Source: Aurantiochytrium sp. KH105
Lineage: Eukaryota > Sar > Bigyra > Thraustochytrida > Thraustochytriidae
Assembly: GCA_003116975.1 (NCBI GenBank)
Contig: BGKB01000223.1
Span: 1-64,000, forward strand
Length of the DNA stretch: 64,000 nt
Direction: 5' to 3'
In this document: piece after piece, positions 46,996 through 58,900 of the stretch
Position numbering within the stretch: the stretch's first letter is position 1
Layout of the letters: each line of letters begins with the position of its first letter
The notes under the pieces: model-generated
What the model was told of the DNA's origin: nothing
Seen by the model: the letters and a program-made list of their open reading frames with translations, nothing else
Database searches by the model: none
Made by a program: the position numbers and the translations under genes

Positions 46996-47483
46996 CAGGG
47001 GGAGCTGCCGCCTCTGCGCACTTCCTCCCTGCTGTGGGGGGAGGGGGGGGGGCTGCGGAGCGCGGGCGGCGAGCTGCCTGAGCTGCCTGCTCTGCTTAGC
47101 TCCCCCCCCGCTCTCTCTGAGTCCGCCAGCGCCCGCCCCGCACCGCGCGTCTTCCTCCCGCACTGGCCCGTATTCCTGCGCTTATCATGCCACGCTGGGT
47201 AGCTAGCTGTGGAGAGATGTGGGGGAAGAAAAGAGGCCGTCTGCGGGCGGGCGAGCAATCGGCCGATTCGTCAATCGATTGGTCGATCGAGCGATCGATC
47301 GACCGTCGAGCGATTGGGTGATCCGCGCCGGCGAGCCTGGTGCAGCCGCTGGGACGCGGCCAGGCGAGATGTCTTGCCAATGTCATGCTTGCTCGGCCTC
47401 GAGAAGGAAGAGCTCGCGGGCAACTCGACTAGCCTCAGCGCAAGCAAGAACCAACCATGAGCAACGCCAAAACCGCGACGTCA

Positions 47484-47560
47484 GAACAAAGAAACAAACA
47501 AAGAAACAAACAACAAAGAAACAAACAAAGAAACAAACAGACAAACAAGAAAACAAACTG
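47484..47560. repeat. AAACA/AAAGA-rich repeat
   Basis: Interspersed AAACAAAC and AAAGAAAC units, strongly purine-rich on the plus strand. Confidence 0.9.
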
Positions 47561-47644
47561 CTCCTCCCAAGAACCGTTCATCGATCCGCCAGCGAACTCG
47601 GAGTCTCCCGCCCACCTTCGAAAAGGCGCGAGTCAGCATCTGCA

Positions 47645-47705
47645 GCTGCATGCATGCATGCATCCACATGCATCCACAATGCATCTACATGCATCTGCAT
47701 CTGCG
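47645..47705. repeat. TGCA-based repeat
   Basis: (TGCA)n followed by repeated ATGCATCCAC / ATGCATCTAC units; TGCA is self-complementary. Confidence 0.85.
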
Positions 47706-48052
47706 TGCATGCCGCACCAGCAGCTGCAGCTGCACCAGCGAAACGTACGCGCCAGCGACGTGCGGCCACGTTCACTCGTTCGACGATCATGGCGGATGAA
47801 CCGCACCCGGCACCTCGCCTCCTCCCGCGCCGGCCAGCTTTGATTGACGCGCTCTACTTCGCTCTAGCTCGCCCCAGCTTGCTCCAGCCTGCTCAGGCTA
47901 GCTTCGCTAGCTTCTACTCTCTTGCGTTGGGGGACATTCCGCGTGCATGCGCAGCCCAGCTGCGCCGCGCGGCTGCGGCTGCGGCTGCGGCTCGTCTCGT
48001 CTCGCCTCCAACGCTCCGGCTGCTGGCCGCGGAGGAAACGGCACGAGCCGTG

Positions 48053-48095
48053 TCGTGTCGTGTCGTGTCGCGTCGCGTCGCGTCGTGTCGACGCA
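48053..48095. repeat. GTGTC/GCGTC pentanucleotide repeat
   Basis: Eight to nine tandem five-base units, GTGTC grading into GCGTC. Confidence 0.85.
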
Positions 48096-49452
48096 GCCCG
48101 CGGCACAAACCGGGGCGGAGGCCGCGCTTCTGCGCTGCTTTCGTGCGTGCATTCATTCTCCGCTTCCACGTTCTTTTCGTCTCCAACGCTCTCTCCCTTC
48201 CATCTTTCCCTCCTTCCTTCACTCATTTCTTTCATTCATTCACAGTCAATCTTTCTTCCTTCCTTTCTTTCTTTCTTCCTTTCTATCTTTTCTTACACTT
48301 CTACCAGCCACAGCAGCTGCAGCTGACCGGGGCAAAAGGCGCGCACGGTGTCGACCTCGAATTGTCCCAACGCCGCCGCCCGGACCACCGCCGACCGGGG
48401 GAACAGGTCCCCGCCTCGCAGGCGCTCGAGCTCGAGCTCGCACCCTCGCACCCTCGCCCTCGCCGCCTCCGCGCCGTCCCGCCCTCGCTGCCGCGCCTCG
48501 CTCTCCTGCCCGCGCCTGCGCGCACGCGCGTGCACTGCATCACCATCACCATCATCAAACCTCGCCCCCTGCTCACCGTGGCAGGCTCCACCTCGCCTCG
48601 CCCTTCGCGCGCGTTTCGCTGGCGCGTCTGACGACCTCGCGGCCTCCGCGCCTCCGCTCGCCGCGGCGCGTCGCCCGCGCCTGCGCCTCCCGCGCTCGCT
48701 CGCTCGCTCGCTCGGGCCTCGCCATCCTCCAGCGCCAATCTCCAGCGCCGTTCGCCATCGCCAATCTCCATCTCCATCAGCGAGCGCCCTGCGCCAAAAA
48801 GGCAAGCGAGCAGAGCCTCCGGGGCGGGTGCTGGCCGCGCCGGCGGGCCATGATGGATGCCTGCCTGCCAGCTGCGCGGGTGCCGGCTCGTCCGTCGCTC
48901 GCAGGTCAGCCAGGAGGTCGGCCAGCGGGGAGGTCGGCCGGAGGTCACCGCTCGAGCCGTCAAGCGGCCAGGCTTCGAGTCGCTGTCGCGAGTGCGGACC
49001 TCGGCCCGGACGCGCTCGTACAGCGGGATGTCGAGGTGTTCCCGTGAGATGGATAATGCAGCCCGTGTCGCATCGATCATCGCAAGAGATCATCACAAGA
49101 ATCGCAAGCTCGCGCTCACAGGCGGCGCTTTACTGTTAGTGCAGCAGCCACACCGCGCACTTGACCGTGGCGTTATAGTCCACACCGCATTACGTACTTA
49201 CATTACTAATTAACCCTGCCTCGCATCGCAGGTCCCGGTCCTCGGCAGAGGCACGGCCGGCCACGTGGAAAACTTGGCAGGAATGGCCGGAAGGCGCACG
49301 TCGCGGCAGCCCTGTGACCGCCGCCTCCCGAGCTCGTGCGCTTCCTCCGCGGAGACGCCAGGACCAGGCTCGGGAGGCCTGGACCAGGCTTCGCGCACGG
49401 CCTGCCTTCCTGCTTTGGCTCCTTCCTGCGCTCGCTGCGCGGCCGCGGCCTG

Positions 49453-49512
49453 CCGCAGCTTGCCGAGCCGCAGCTCGCCGAGCCGCAGCTCGCCAAGCCG
49501 CAGCTTGCCGAG
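49453..49512. repeat. 15-bp tandem repeat, four units
   Basis: Units CCGCAGCT(T/C)GCC(G/A)AG start at 49453, 49468, 49483 and 49498 with exact 15-base spacing and only two variable positions. Confidence 0.95.
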
Positions 49513-51132
49513 CCGAGCCGAGCGCGGAAAGTCCGCGAGTCTTGTCTTGCCAATGCGCGGGACCCGGGCTCGTTCTACACAGCCGGACCATCCATCGTCG
49601 TTCACAAGATACCCAAAGCCGAAGCCTGGCAAGAGAAAAGAGCGCTGTACGACCGAGCGCAAGATTTGATTTTCTTCCCCACGGACCCATCCCTTTCCCC
49701 AACTCCAAAAATCATCGGCCTCGCGCACCTACATCGCGCACCGCGACCACCCAGCCAGCTGCGCCTGCACCTGCTGCGACGTCGCGGCTCCGCGAGCCGG
49801 AGTCCAAGGCCCCTCCCTTTTCCCGCGCGTCGCAAGATCGCTCGCATCGTCCGCACGCGCCGCATGCATGCATTCGCTGCTCGCTCGCTCGCTCGCTCGC
49901 CGGCCACGGCCGCGACAGCTGGACGCGGGCGTTCCCGGGCGCCGCGTCTGCCCCGGCAGCGATGCCGCCGCCTCGCCCGCGCGGCGCCTGGCGCACGGAC
50001 CTGGCCTGCCTCGGCCGCGGGAGCCCCGCCCTCGCTCGCGCCCGGACGAGCGAGCGTGGCGCCCAAGTCCCAGGCCAGGCCTCCGGGCCGACCTGCGTTT
50101 CCTCGCGCCAGCCGCCGCCGCGCTTCCAGCAGCCTGGCCCCGCCTCCCGAGCCGCCGCCCGCCTCCCCAGGCCGCGCGGGCGGTCGCGAGGCCTCGCTCG
50201 CGCGTCGCGGCGCGCCATGGCACGCCGTGCGTGTCTTGCTTGCCACGCCGCGGCGTGCCACGGCGCGCCCCGGCATGCCATCCCGAGCCCCGGGCCGCGG
50301 CCGCGACCCCCGGCCGGACCGCCTGGCGCCGGCGACCGTGACCGTGCGCGGCCGCGGCGGGCTCTTTCGTACCTCCGGCCGGGCCACGCACGCCAGCGCC
50401 CGCGGCGCCAGCGGGGTCGAGGGGAAACGCGGCCGCGATAGGAGCCATGCGGGTGGAAAGGTGGCGAGCCCTGGGGATGCGGATCGGGCGAGGCGAGGGC
50501 TCCGGGCGCCGTCGGCGAAAAGTCTCCGGGCGGATGCATTCGCCGCCGCGCAAAGGTGGTGGCGAGCGAGAGCTGTACTGTGCGGCGGTGCGGTACTGCT
50601 CGGCTTTGCACTGGCCGCACCCAGACGATTGCGCATCCGTTTCGGCTGGTTGGTTGGAGCTGCAGCCTGGCTGGCGTGCTCGCTCTGCTCTGCTCTGTTT
50701 TCTTTCTGTCTTCTCGCATTGCCTTCGCATTGCTTTACGTAAAATCGAAAGTACGAGCTCTTCCGCGAACCTGACGCACCCAGTCCATCGGCAGAGCGAG
50801 GCTGCCTCGCCATCGCTCGATCGATCACGGCCGCGGCCATCCCTGCTCAGCCTGCAGTGCAGAAAAGCATCATGTCCAAGACAACCAGCAAGAAGTAAAG
50901 CGCGAGCTCCGTGCTGCTCTGATCCACGGCCAGTCTCGCCCGCGCCTCGAACTTGCGTACGTACCAGGCAGGGGGCGGTACCGCGCGTGCCACTGCGGCG
51001 GGGCCGAAGTGCGGCCTGCGCTGCGACGCCAGGCGGCGGCGTCGGCGGGGCGCGGTAGATAGCTTGGCGGGGCTCGGGCTGGGCGGCCTTACTGGCAGCG
51101 GAGCAGCGGCGAAGCAAGCAGGCGAGGAAGAA

Positions 51133-51175
51133 GAACTTGAGCTTGAACTTGAACTTGAGCTTGAGCTTGAACTTG
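51133..51175. repeat. (GAACTT/GAGCTT) hexanucleotide repeat
   Basis: About seven tandem six-base units alternating GAACTT and GAGCTT. Confidence 0.9.
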
Positions 51176-52939
51176 GGTGAACTTGAGTTCGCGGCCGGGG
51201 CGCGAGTCCTGGCCCGCGCGGAAGGCTGCAGCCGGCACGGCGGCGGCCGCGTCAGTCACCCAGGCAGGCAGCCGGCCAGCCATGCGTGCAGCCAGCTGGA
51301 ACGAAGCGCGGAGCGCTCGCTTGCTTGCTTGCTTGCATGGGCAAAGGGGGGACGTGAAGGAGAAAAAGGAGGAGAAGAAGACTGGCGTACTAGTAACATC
51401 AGTAAGTATGCTACTTATCTCCCAGGACCGCCCGCCGGGTCCAATTGTCGGCCCCACAAGAGGCCCCAAAGTTCCTCCACACCTTCCCCCACAGAATCAA
51501 GGAAACCGCTCCGGCGCGGCCCGCTGTGGGGGGACGGGCGCGCAGGGCCGCCGGACCAAATCTGCGCGAGGAGGAAGGCAGACTCGCGAGGCGATCAAGA
51601 GCGCGACACACGCAGGCGCCACTCGCGGTCAGCGGCGGCGGCGAGCGCGCGAGGGCACGACGTCGCATGGCGCGACGCGGCGTCGCGATCATCAGCGACG
51701 TGCGTCTCGAGTCTCTCGGTCGGTTGGCCGGTCGGCTGATTGCAGGACCAGCACGCGTGCGGACATGCATGCGTGCATGTATCGTGCATGCGTGCGTGAA
51801 CTTGACTGTGAATGCGAATGCAGGATGCGGATGCGGACGCAGAGCAGGGGCAGATGCAGATGCAGGCAGATGCACGCACGCGTGCATCAACGATAAAGAG
51901 CTTGTCATGCGTAGATCAGACAGCGAGACCCACGAGATGGCACGGAGCTAGTGGATATCGATCGCTGCAGAGGAACTGCCTTGCTTGCATCCGTTGGCGC
52001 CGCCGCTCTGAGCTCAGACTGCACCAGATTGGCAACGAACTTGAAGACCGCGAGGAAACTGCTCCCTGCGCCACAGTGCAGAACGCCGCAGATGCACGGG
52101 TTGGCGCGCTCGCTCGCTCACTCGAGGCAGCTTCGCTGAGCCTGCTGAGCGCGCCGCGCCTGAGAACCGTTGCGGGCTATTTACACTGCACTGGCAGGGC
52201 GAGGCGACCAGAGCTGGCATGTACGAAGCACCAAGTTCGACGCTCTGCTGCCGTAGGCCTGCGTCTCTGTGCGGCGCAAGTAATTTCCAGCACCGCGGAA
52301 GCAAGCCCGGCCGTCCAAGCCATCCAAATTTGTCGCCACAACGAACAATTGTGCAAGCTCACTTGGAGTGTTCGTTGGGTCGATGAAAATTGAACTGCCT
52401 TCCGCGTCTAATGACTTGGCCAGACGCTGGGAATCCACGCTGTGTCCACGCAGGAGATTGGACAATGCCATGATAACGGCGGCAGTAACGTATGGGTAGG
52501 TTTATCCTGTTTTTTTTTGCGACCATTCCTTCGACAAGAGACAGCAATCAAGCAAGTCGAATGAAGAGGGTTGAATCGGAGGGGAATGGGGAAGGAAGGA
52601 ATTGGTGACGCGGCCGCCCACGAGCGTTTCTCTAGCCATCCTCCTCAGCGGCCGAACCGCTATGCTTCGCAATGCAGATCGCGACCGGCAAGTTGAAATG
52701 GCGTTGAAGGCACAAAGAAGTCGTCTGGTTTCTCTTCCACAAACACGGCGTCACCCACTTGCCATGGCAACACGTTACACATAGGAGGGTGTACAAGTCG
52801 TTCATTCGAAACAAAGTTCGCGTATTTTGATAATTTTCTTTCATTTCTTTTCTTTTCTTTTTTCTTGGATGCCTACTCCCCCTCCCCCGCTTTCCCCCTC
52901 CCTCCATCCCCTTCAAGAGGAGACCGTGAGCGACGCGGA

Positions 52940-55900
52940 CTAGGCCTTTTTGGAGCTGGCAAGGCTATCTAACACGAACTTCAGCTCCTTCTGCAGGGCC
53001 CTTAGATTGGTTAGATGAGCTGATGGACCAAACTCCTCGGCCTCAGCAACCCAGCCTTGTACAGTTGTCTGAATATGATCGCACTTGAGCCGAAAATGCT
53101 CGCGTACAAGATTCTCAAAGAATCGCGGAGGATCCAGAATCTGCGCAATGATGGCATGTTGTATAGTGCTCTCGCGAAGCTTCTCATACCCGCCATTTGC
53201 GTGAAGGCGTCGCGCGCGGCGTCCTCGGGCAGTGCCCCACTCTACCTCAGCGCCTGGCTCATTAAAGTAAGGGAATTCGGCTCCAAGAATCGCGCTTTGG
53301 ATCGACACGAGCACTTGGATCAAGGTCGATTTCTTCGTCCACATCTCATTTCTCGTCGCGCCACCTCGCCACGTCCCGAGGAGAGAAAGGCAGACCTTGC
53401 CATTAGCATACAAATTGGGATTGAAGCGCACCGACCCATTCCCCGTCGTCATGCTCTGCACCTTTGGTGGCTTACTCGGATACTCTGGCGGAACATGTAT
53501 GTCGAACAAAAAGCAACCAGAATCGTAAGGCGTCCCTCCCGGAGCAAGAATGATCGCTTGCATAAAAAATGGCTGCCGTTCATCGACTCGAACCGCAATT
53601 GACGAACCCCAGTGCACGGGCAATGACTTACGCAGAGATCGCACCTCTCTGTTCAAGCGCATGGCCCGCGTCCGTGCCGTCCTGCCTCCACTTTCAGAGT
53701 CTTTCTTATCAGCAAAGTAGTGTGCGGCCCATAAACTGCGAACTGTTGACACAGATGCTTTCATGGTTTTGCTCTTGCTCGTACTTTCTGAGCCAACAAT
53801 TTGACTTTCCTTTAGGGCGTCGCTCCCTTCTTTACCGCTCGCTTGTGCCTTGGACATCAATGCAAATGAACCTGCTTTACTCTCGTGAGGATGGGACGTT
53901 GACAATAAATTTGCCCCCGTGCAACCTTCTTCACTTGGCGTCGCGACGCTTTCTTCACCTTGAGTGACGGCCTGGCCAGTAGCGTCCGACAAAGGACTAT
54001 TTTCTTCCTCGCTGGTTTTTGGTTTGGCACTTGCAGTTGCACCGCTCGCTTTTGCTGGAGCATCTTCAGCAGACGGAGCAGCATTTGCAAGAGACTCTGA
54101 ATACGATTCGGTCTTTGTACCTTGGCTTTGAACCTCATTGTTGCCTTCGCTAGTAGAATCGCGGCTATAATGCGCAGACCCAAATATCAGAGCTCCAAGC
54201 GTCTTCTCATACTCACTCGCCAGAGTCGATGTTGACGGCTTCGAAATTTCATCTGGCCGATAATTGCCAGCATCCTTGTTTGATGAGCAAGTCTCCGCAG
54301 AGCAAGTTTCCGCGGCAGCACATGCCGTTAGAGCCATGCGGCTTTCCTTCAGCACCTTAACTAAAGATTCCAACAGCGCAATATCTGGTACCTCGGACCC
54401 GGTCGATTCGGCTGCAAGAGAGAGAAGCCCCCCATCTTCGTCACACTCCGTGCATACGACGTCTTCGAGCTCTTCAAGCAGATCATCGGCCAGAGACTGC
54501 ACGAGCTTTGCCACGGACCATCGACCCTTAACCTCAAAGTGCCGCAAGGACTCGAATTCGGCCCGTGTCAAGATGTTCTTGCAAATGCGCAACAAAATTA
54601 ACACGAGCTCAGCGTTGTCCATGAGGGATTTGAGCGTGTTTCCGAACAAATTCTCATGCGCAACCAACGGAAAGAATGAATTGCGGACTTCCGCGGCGAA
54701 GAGAACGCCGCCATGACCATGGGCGCTTTCCATCATCTCTTGAAGTACGAAGAGTACTTGTGCTTGAGCAGCTCGGCGCTTCTGCAGGGCCTCTTCGTGC
54801 GCGCGACTGCCGAGATCTGTGTCACGATTAAATCCACTGCCATAGCCAGGTTTCCAGAGCGAGACCTTTTCACCTGCAGTCGAGCTGCTCCTACTGCTCC
54901 TGCTCCTCCTGCTTCTTTTGACCTCGGTAGTGTCAACGACGTTCTCTGTGCGTGATGTTGCAGACCTATCGCGTTCATCGGACCCCTCACAAGCGGGCAA
55001 GAGACCGCGGACCATGTCCAACGGGGCCTCGTAGTCAAAGATGCCATGCCCATAGTTCAAAATGAGACTCCCATTCTGGCACGGACGACACACAATCGCG
55101 AGACGCCAGCTGTCTGATTGTGGATTTAAGCTTTTAGATTCCACGAGATCGCCAAAGAAAAAGTCCGCCGGCTTCGCCAAGGTTGCTGCTGCACCTTCAC
55201 TGCCAGCATTGCCCAAAGTCGCTTCTGAATTTTGGCCGCTTTCTGCTACAGTAGTTGCGAAAATGCCTCGAATAGCAAGATAACGACGATCATACTGCGC
55301 TTGGCGCGCTTCAAAGGCGCTTGGAAAGCCCGCGAGTTCGCCACTCAGGTCTCCGAGGCGAAGCAACACAAGCCCCACCATGCCGTGCTCAATGAGGTCC
55401 GCAATGTCGAACTTTGTGAATTGAGGCAAGATCTCCACAAAGAAATTGCATGGATCTTGGCGACAGAGGGCAACGGCCCCAAAACCTGGGTCGCTCTTCG
55501 TAAACCGACTCCACAACAATGAGGAGAAGATCTCGAACACGGTTTCATGGCCCATAAGCTCCGGGAAAATAGCTTTCGAGGCAACGCGAAAGAACATCAA
55601 CCACCGCATCCAGTCATCTCCGTTGCGAAAGGACTGACCTCTTTCGTAAAATGGATCACCAGTCTCAAGAGGGGTAGGACTGCCCTCCATACATACCCTT
55701 AGCCTCTTCCTTGGTTTGCTAAAGGTTCCGTCCGCGTCTGAGCTAGAATCCGAAATGAAGAGGCCATTGATAGTAGAGACAGCATCGTTTTCATAAAAAG
55801 AATCGGGGGTGTCTTGGGGTTTAAGACGCCTCAGTGCATGTTCCCATAGGCTGGTACTGAAATCGCTCAAGAGCTTGTGCTCGAGAGCGCGGACCAGGTG

Positions 55901-58900
55901 GCCCAACAGCGTAGAGTCACGGCTAAGAACATACTTGAAGGCGCCAGCAACGGATGAAAGCGTCGAGCAAAGAACAGCGACATCTTCTTCGACAACATCA
56001 TTCGCAGCTGGCTGCCAAGAAACGCTAATGTCCTGCATTGATCCGCAGTTCGCACCAGCTGTCGCAGTCAGCGCATAGGAACTATCATGCAGACATTTGC
56101 ACACGGAGGTTTCAATGTTGCAATCGCAGTAAAAACCGAATCGAGAAGTTATCTCCTCCAAAGTGTGGCCTTCATGGCAAACTGCCGCGCAGGCCACGCA
56201 GCAGCCCAAACCATCGGACAGCTTGCAAGTCAGGCAGGCGTACCGGGTCTGCGTTATATATCTCTTTCCAGTATGAGCAATAGAGCACGGCTGAAAGCGC
56301 AGCTCCCTGCGAGAAAAGTCAGGTTTCTCGGTCTCGCTCGTGGCTGAGAACTTCTTTAGTCTTGCGAGCATGATTTGCCAGCGGGAAATTTGCGTCATCG
56401 GCGCAGTCAGACTTGCACAGTCACCAAGTGCCAAAGCAAGGCTTGCGCGGACAAGCGTCGGTCCCGCATTGTTTCGCAATGAGATGACGGGAAAAGGACG
56501 CAGCGCCCAGGCATAGTCGTTCGCATCCCCACTCCACGGAGAATGACTCCGCCAAATGTTATCATGGGGCGAGACTGGGAAGTTGAGCGTCTGACGCCCG
56601 CTTCGCATCGTGTGATCCAACTGAAGGCTCTCAACAAACGTCCGAGGAGGCTCGCTGACGAGCGAGCGAGCTTCATCTTTTAACTCCTGCATCTTCTTTC
56701 GGACGGCACTCACTCGATAATTCGCCAAGGCCGTCCTTTCTTTATCATTTTGTCGGTCGTACATCCACCCATTTTCAGTATCATCGCGTGACGTCTGCTG
56801 CGCTGCAGGAAGCCCTTCTTCTTCCCCTTCGTCGTCGTCGCCGCCGACGTCGCCGTTGTCGTGCGTCTTGCTCGCCAGTTCCAGCGCCTCCAGTCGGCTT
56901 ACGTGCCACTCCCAGAGCATGAGGATTCTTAACGGCAAGCGTTCAACTGCTTGATACTTGATCATTCGCTGCCCTGGATGAAAGCCTTGAAGCTCGCCTC
57001 GAAGGCCCTTCTTGCTCCGTAGGGGTTCCAAGCTGACCGTCGCAATGTACTTACGGTCACACGGAATGTTTTCAAAGACGTGTGCATTTCCCCAGTCGCC
57101 GTCAGCCGCGATCAAAAGACACCCCTTTGCAAGGTCCAGGCGAAAGGAGACTCTCTTCTTGAAGGAAAATATTTTGTTGGGGATATCCCCGCCGTGCCAG
57201 AGATACGTCCCACGGACTCCCCACCACAGAATACTCGTGCAGGTCCACGCGATCGGTTCCTCGATATCAGCAATTCCAACACACACCTCTCTTTTATCGT
57301 CCTCATCACTTTCAGGCGCCACATCGAATTCGTACACGTTATTTCCTTGCATTGGCTCAACCTCTGAACTTGTGTTCCACTTGCCGTGCAGATTGCGGGG
57401 GACAAGCTCCCCGCACGGGCCTTCTTCCGAGATAGGCGAAGCAGATTCTCGTCGCGTCCAGCAAAACGTTTGCAAAATTCGCGACGGTGGCTCTGCGAGA
57501 TCTTTCGCCGTTGCCCATTGGCTGTCCTTCAGCCTTGCGACTTGGATAAGTTCCGTGGATCCAACTGCGTGTCCAGGCCATGCGCAGATCGGCGCGTGTT
57601 TCATCCACTGCACAGTCTTCATCAGCAAGGAAACCACGCGTGCACGCGTGCCATCATCCTTCTCTGCAAGCGAATCATCTTCTTGCCAGTGTGTGGTCTC
57701 ACAGTTTTCGAGTTTCTGCTTGATCCATGAAGAAAACGTGCTCAAGAAGGGGTTGGACTCAGGATCTCTCCGCAAAACGGAACCCAAAGTGCGGGCCGTC
57801 AGCTCTGTCACGTCTTCATCGAGTTTCCCCAAAGAAGCAATTTCTGCCAAGTCAACGACTCTCTCGCCAATCCATGTGCGCACTGCAAGTGGGCCGTTTT
57901 CGCTCAGCAAAGAAAGTATTCGTAGTCCACGCCTCCTGTCTGATGCGCCTGCGGTGACAGCGTCAAATGCATCGTGAGCAAACTCCAGGCATTGCGGCTC
58001 GGTCGCCCGGCCAGCCGCACAATGCAAAAGAATGCAGAGCTCCATGCTCGGTCGTGTAGACGGGGCGACGATTGCGTTTTGCGCCTCATTTGCGAGATGC
58101 TGCGCATGAACAGAGGGCCACAGCGTCCCCTTTGAAAAAAAGTCGCCGGCGTCAGCGCGCGAGAGAGCCAATATTTTCTCGCCGACCGCGCCAACGATTT
58201 GAGGAAAGGCCCCTGCAAGCTGTGTCAGTGTCTGCACAATCGCGATGCCAATGCGCCGTGCAAAGGACGCTAGTATCAAGCAGCCATAAACGCGACTCTC
58301 GTCAAAACACCAACCTGGCAACGGATTGTTTGACATCGAATCCTGACTGGCAACAAAGTCAGGATGCAACCAAATACGCTGAAGATTCTCGGCGAGACAG
58401 TATGCAAGCCGAACGGCCCGATTCTCTTCACAAGCGCTAGATGGACGAGACTCTCGCTTCGTGCAAAGGAAGAGTGATTCCGCGGCAACCTCCAGAATCT
58501 CGACTCCCGCAAGAGCATTTCTCGTGCCTGTCTCCTCGCCAAAGAGACAGATGCCATCGAGTGCAAGTTCCACAACGTCAAAGACTTGACCCATTGTTGC
58601 AGACCGTAAAAGAGCCCGCAATCCCCAGGCGCAAGCAGACATACGCCTCGCACCTTCTGATGCGTTTGGGAGCGCATTCAGCCTTTGCGGAAGAGCATCC
58701 CGTACTCTGACCGGGAGCTCTACATCGGAGGATATTCTGCCGTCCAAGAGGCCAAGCTGCAGTACGATTTGCGAAATCAGCTCACGAACATGCTCCACAT
58801 TGCCTCGTACCTCTGCCGCTGAAAATTTGACCAAGCCTGCGAGTTTTGCAAAGGAGCTCGGCAGACTGTGAATGCAAGTCCATCGTAATAGATCCTGACG

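Larger units (their letters stand above)
45807..52939. other. 7.1-kb gene-poor microsatellite-rich tract
   Basis: No convincing gene on either strand. Frames of 400-470 codons occur on both strands at once, are Arg/Ala/Pro/Ser-rich and change character with the local repeat, as expected from GC-rich non-coding DNA. The tract is full of short tandem repeats, many of self-complementary tetranucleotides (GATC, GCTA, TGCA). A weak candidate exon (52181-52471, minus, 96 codons from ATG, containing a GTGAGC) is the only frame with ordinary amino acid balance and is not called as a gene. The left end should hold the promoter of the gene starting at 45806, the right end the 3' flank of the giant ligase gene. 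Confidence 0.55.

Noticed and set aside
47219-51117. Overlapping frames of 400-470 codons on both strands in the gene-poor tract
   Set aside because: Both strands are open at once because of high GC. The products are Arg/Ala/Pro-rich and track the local microsatellites, with no domain.
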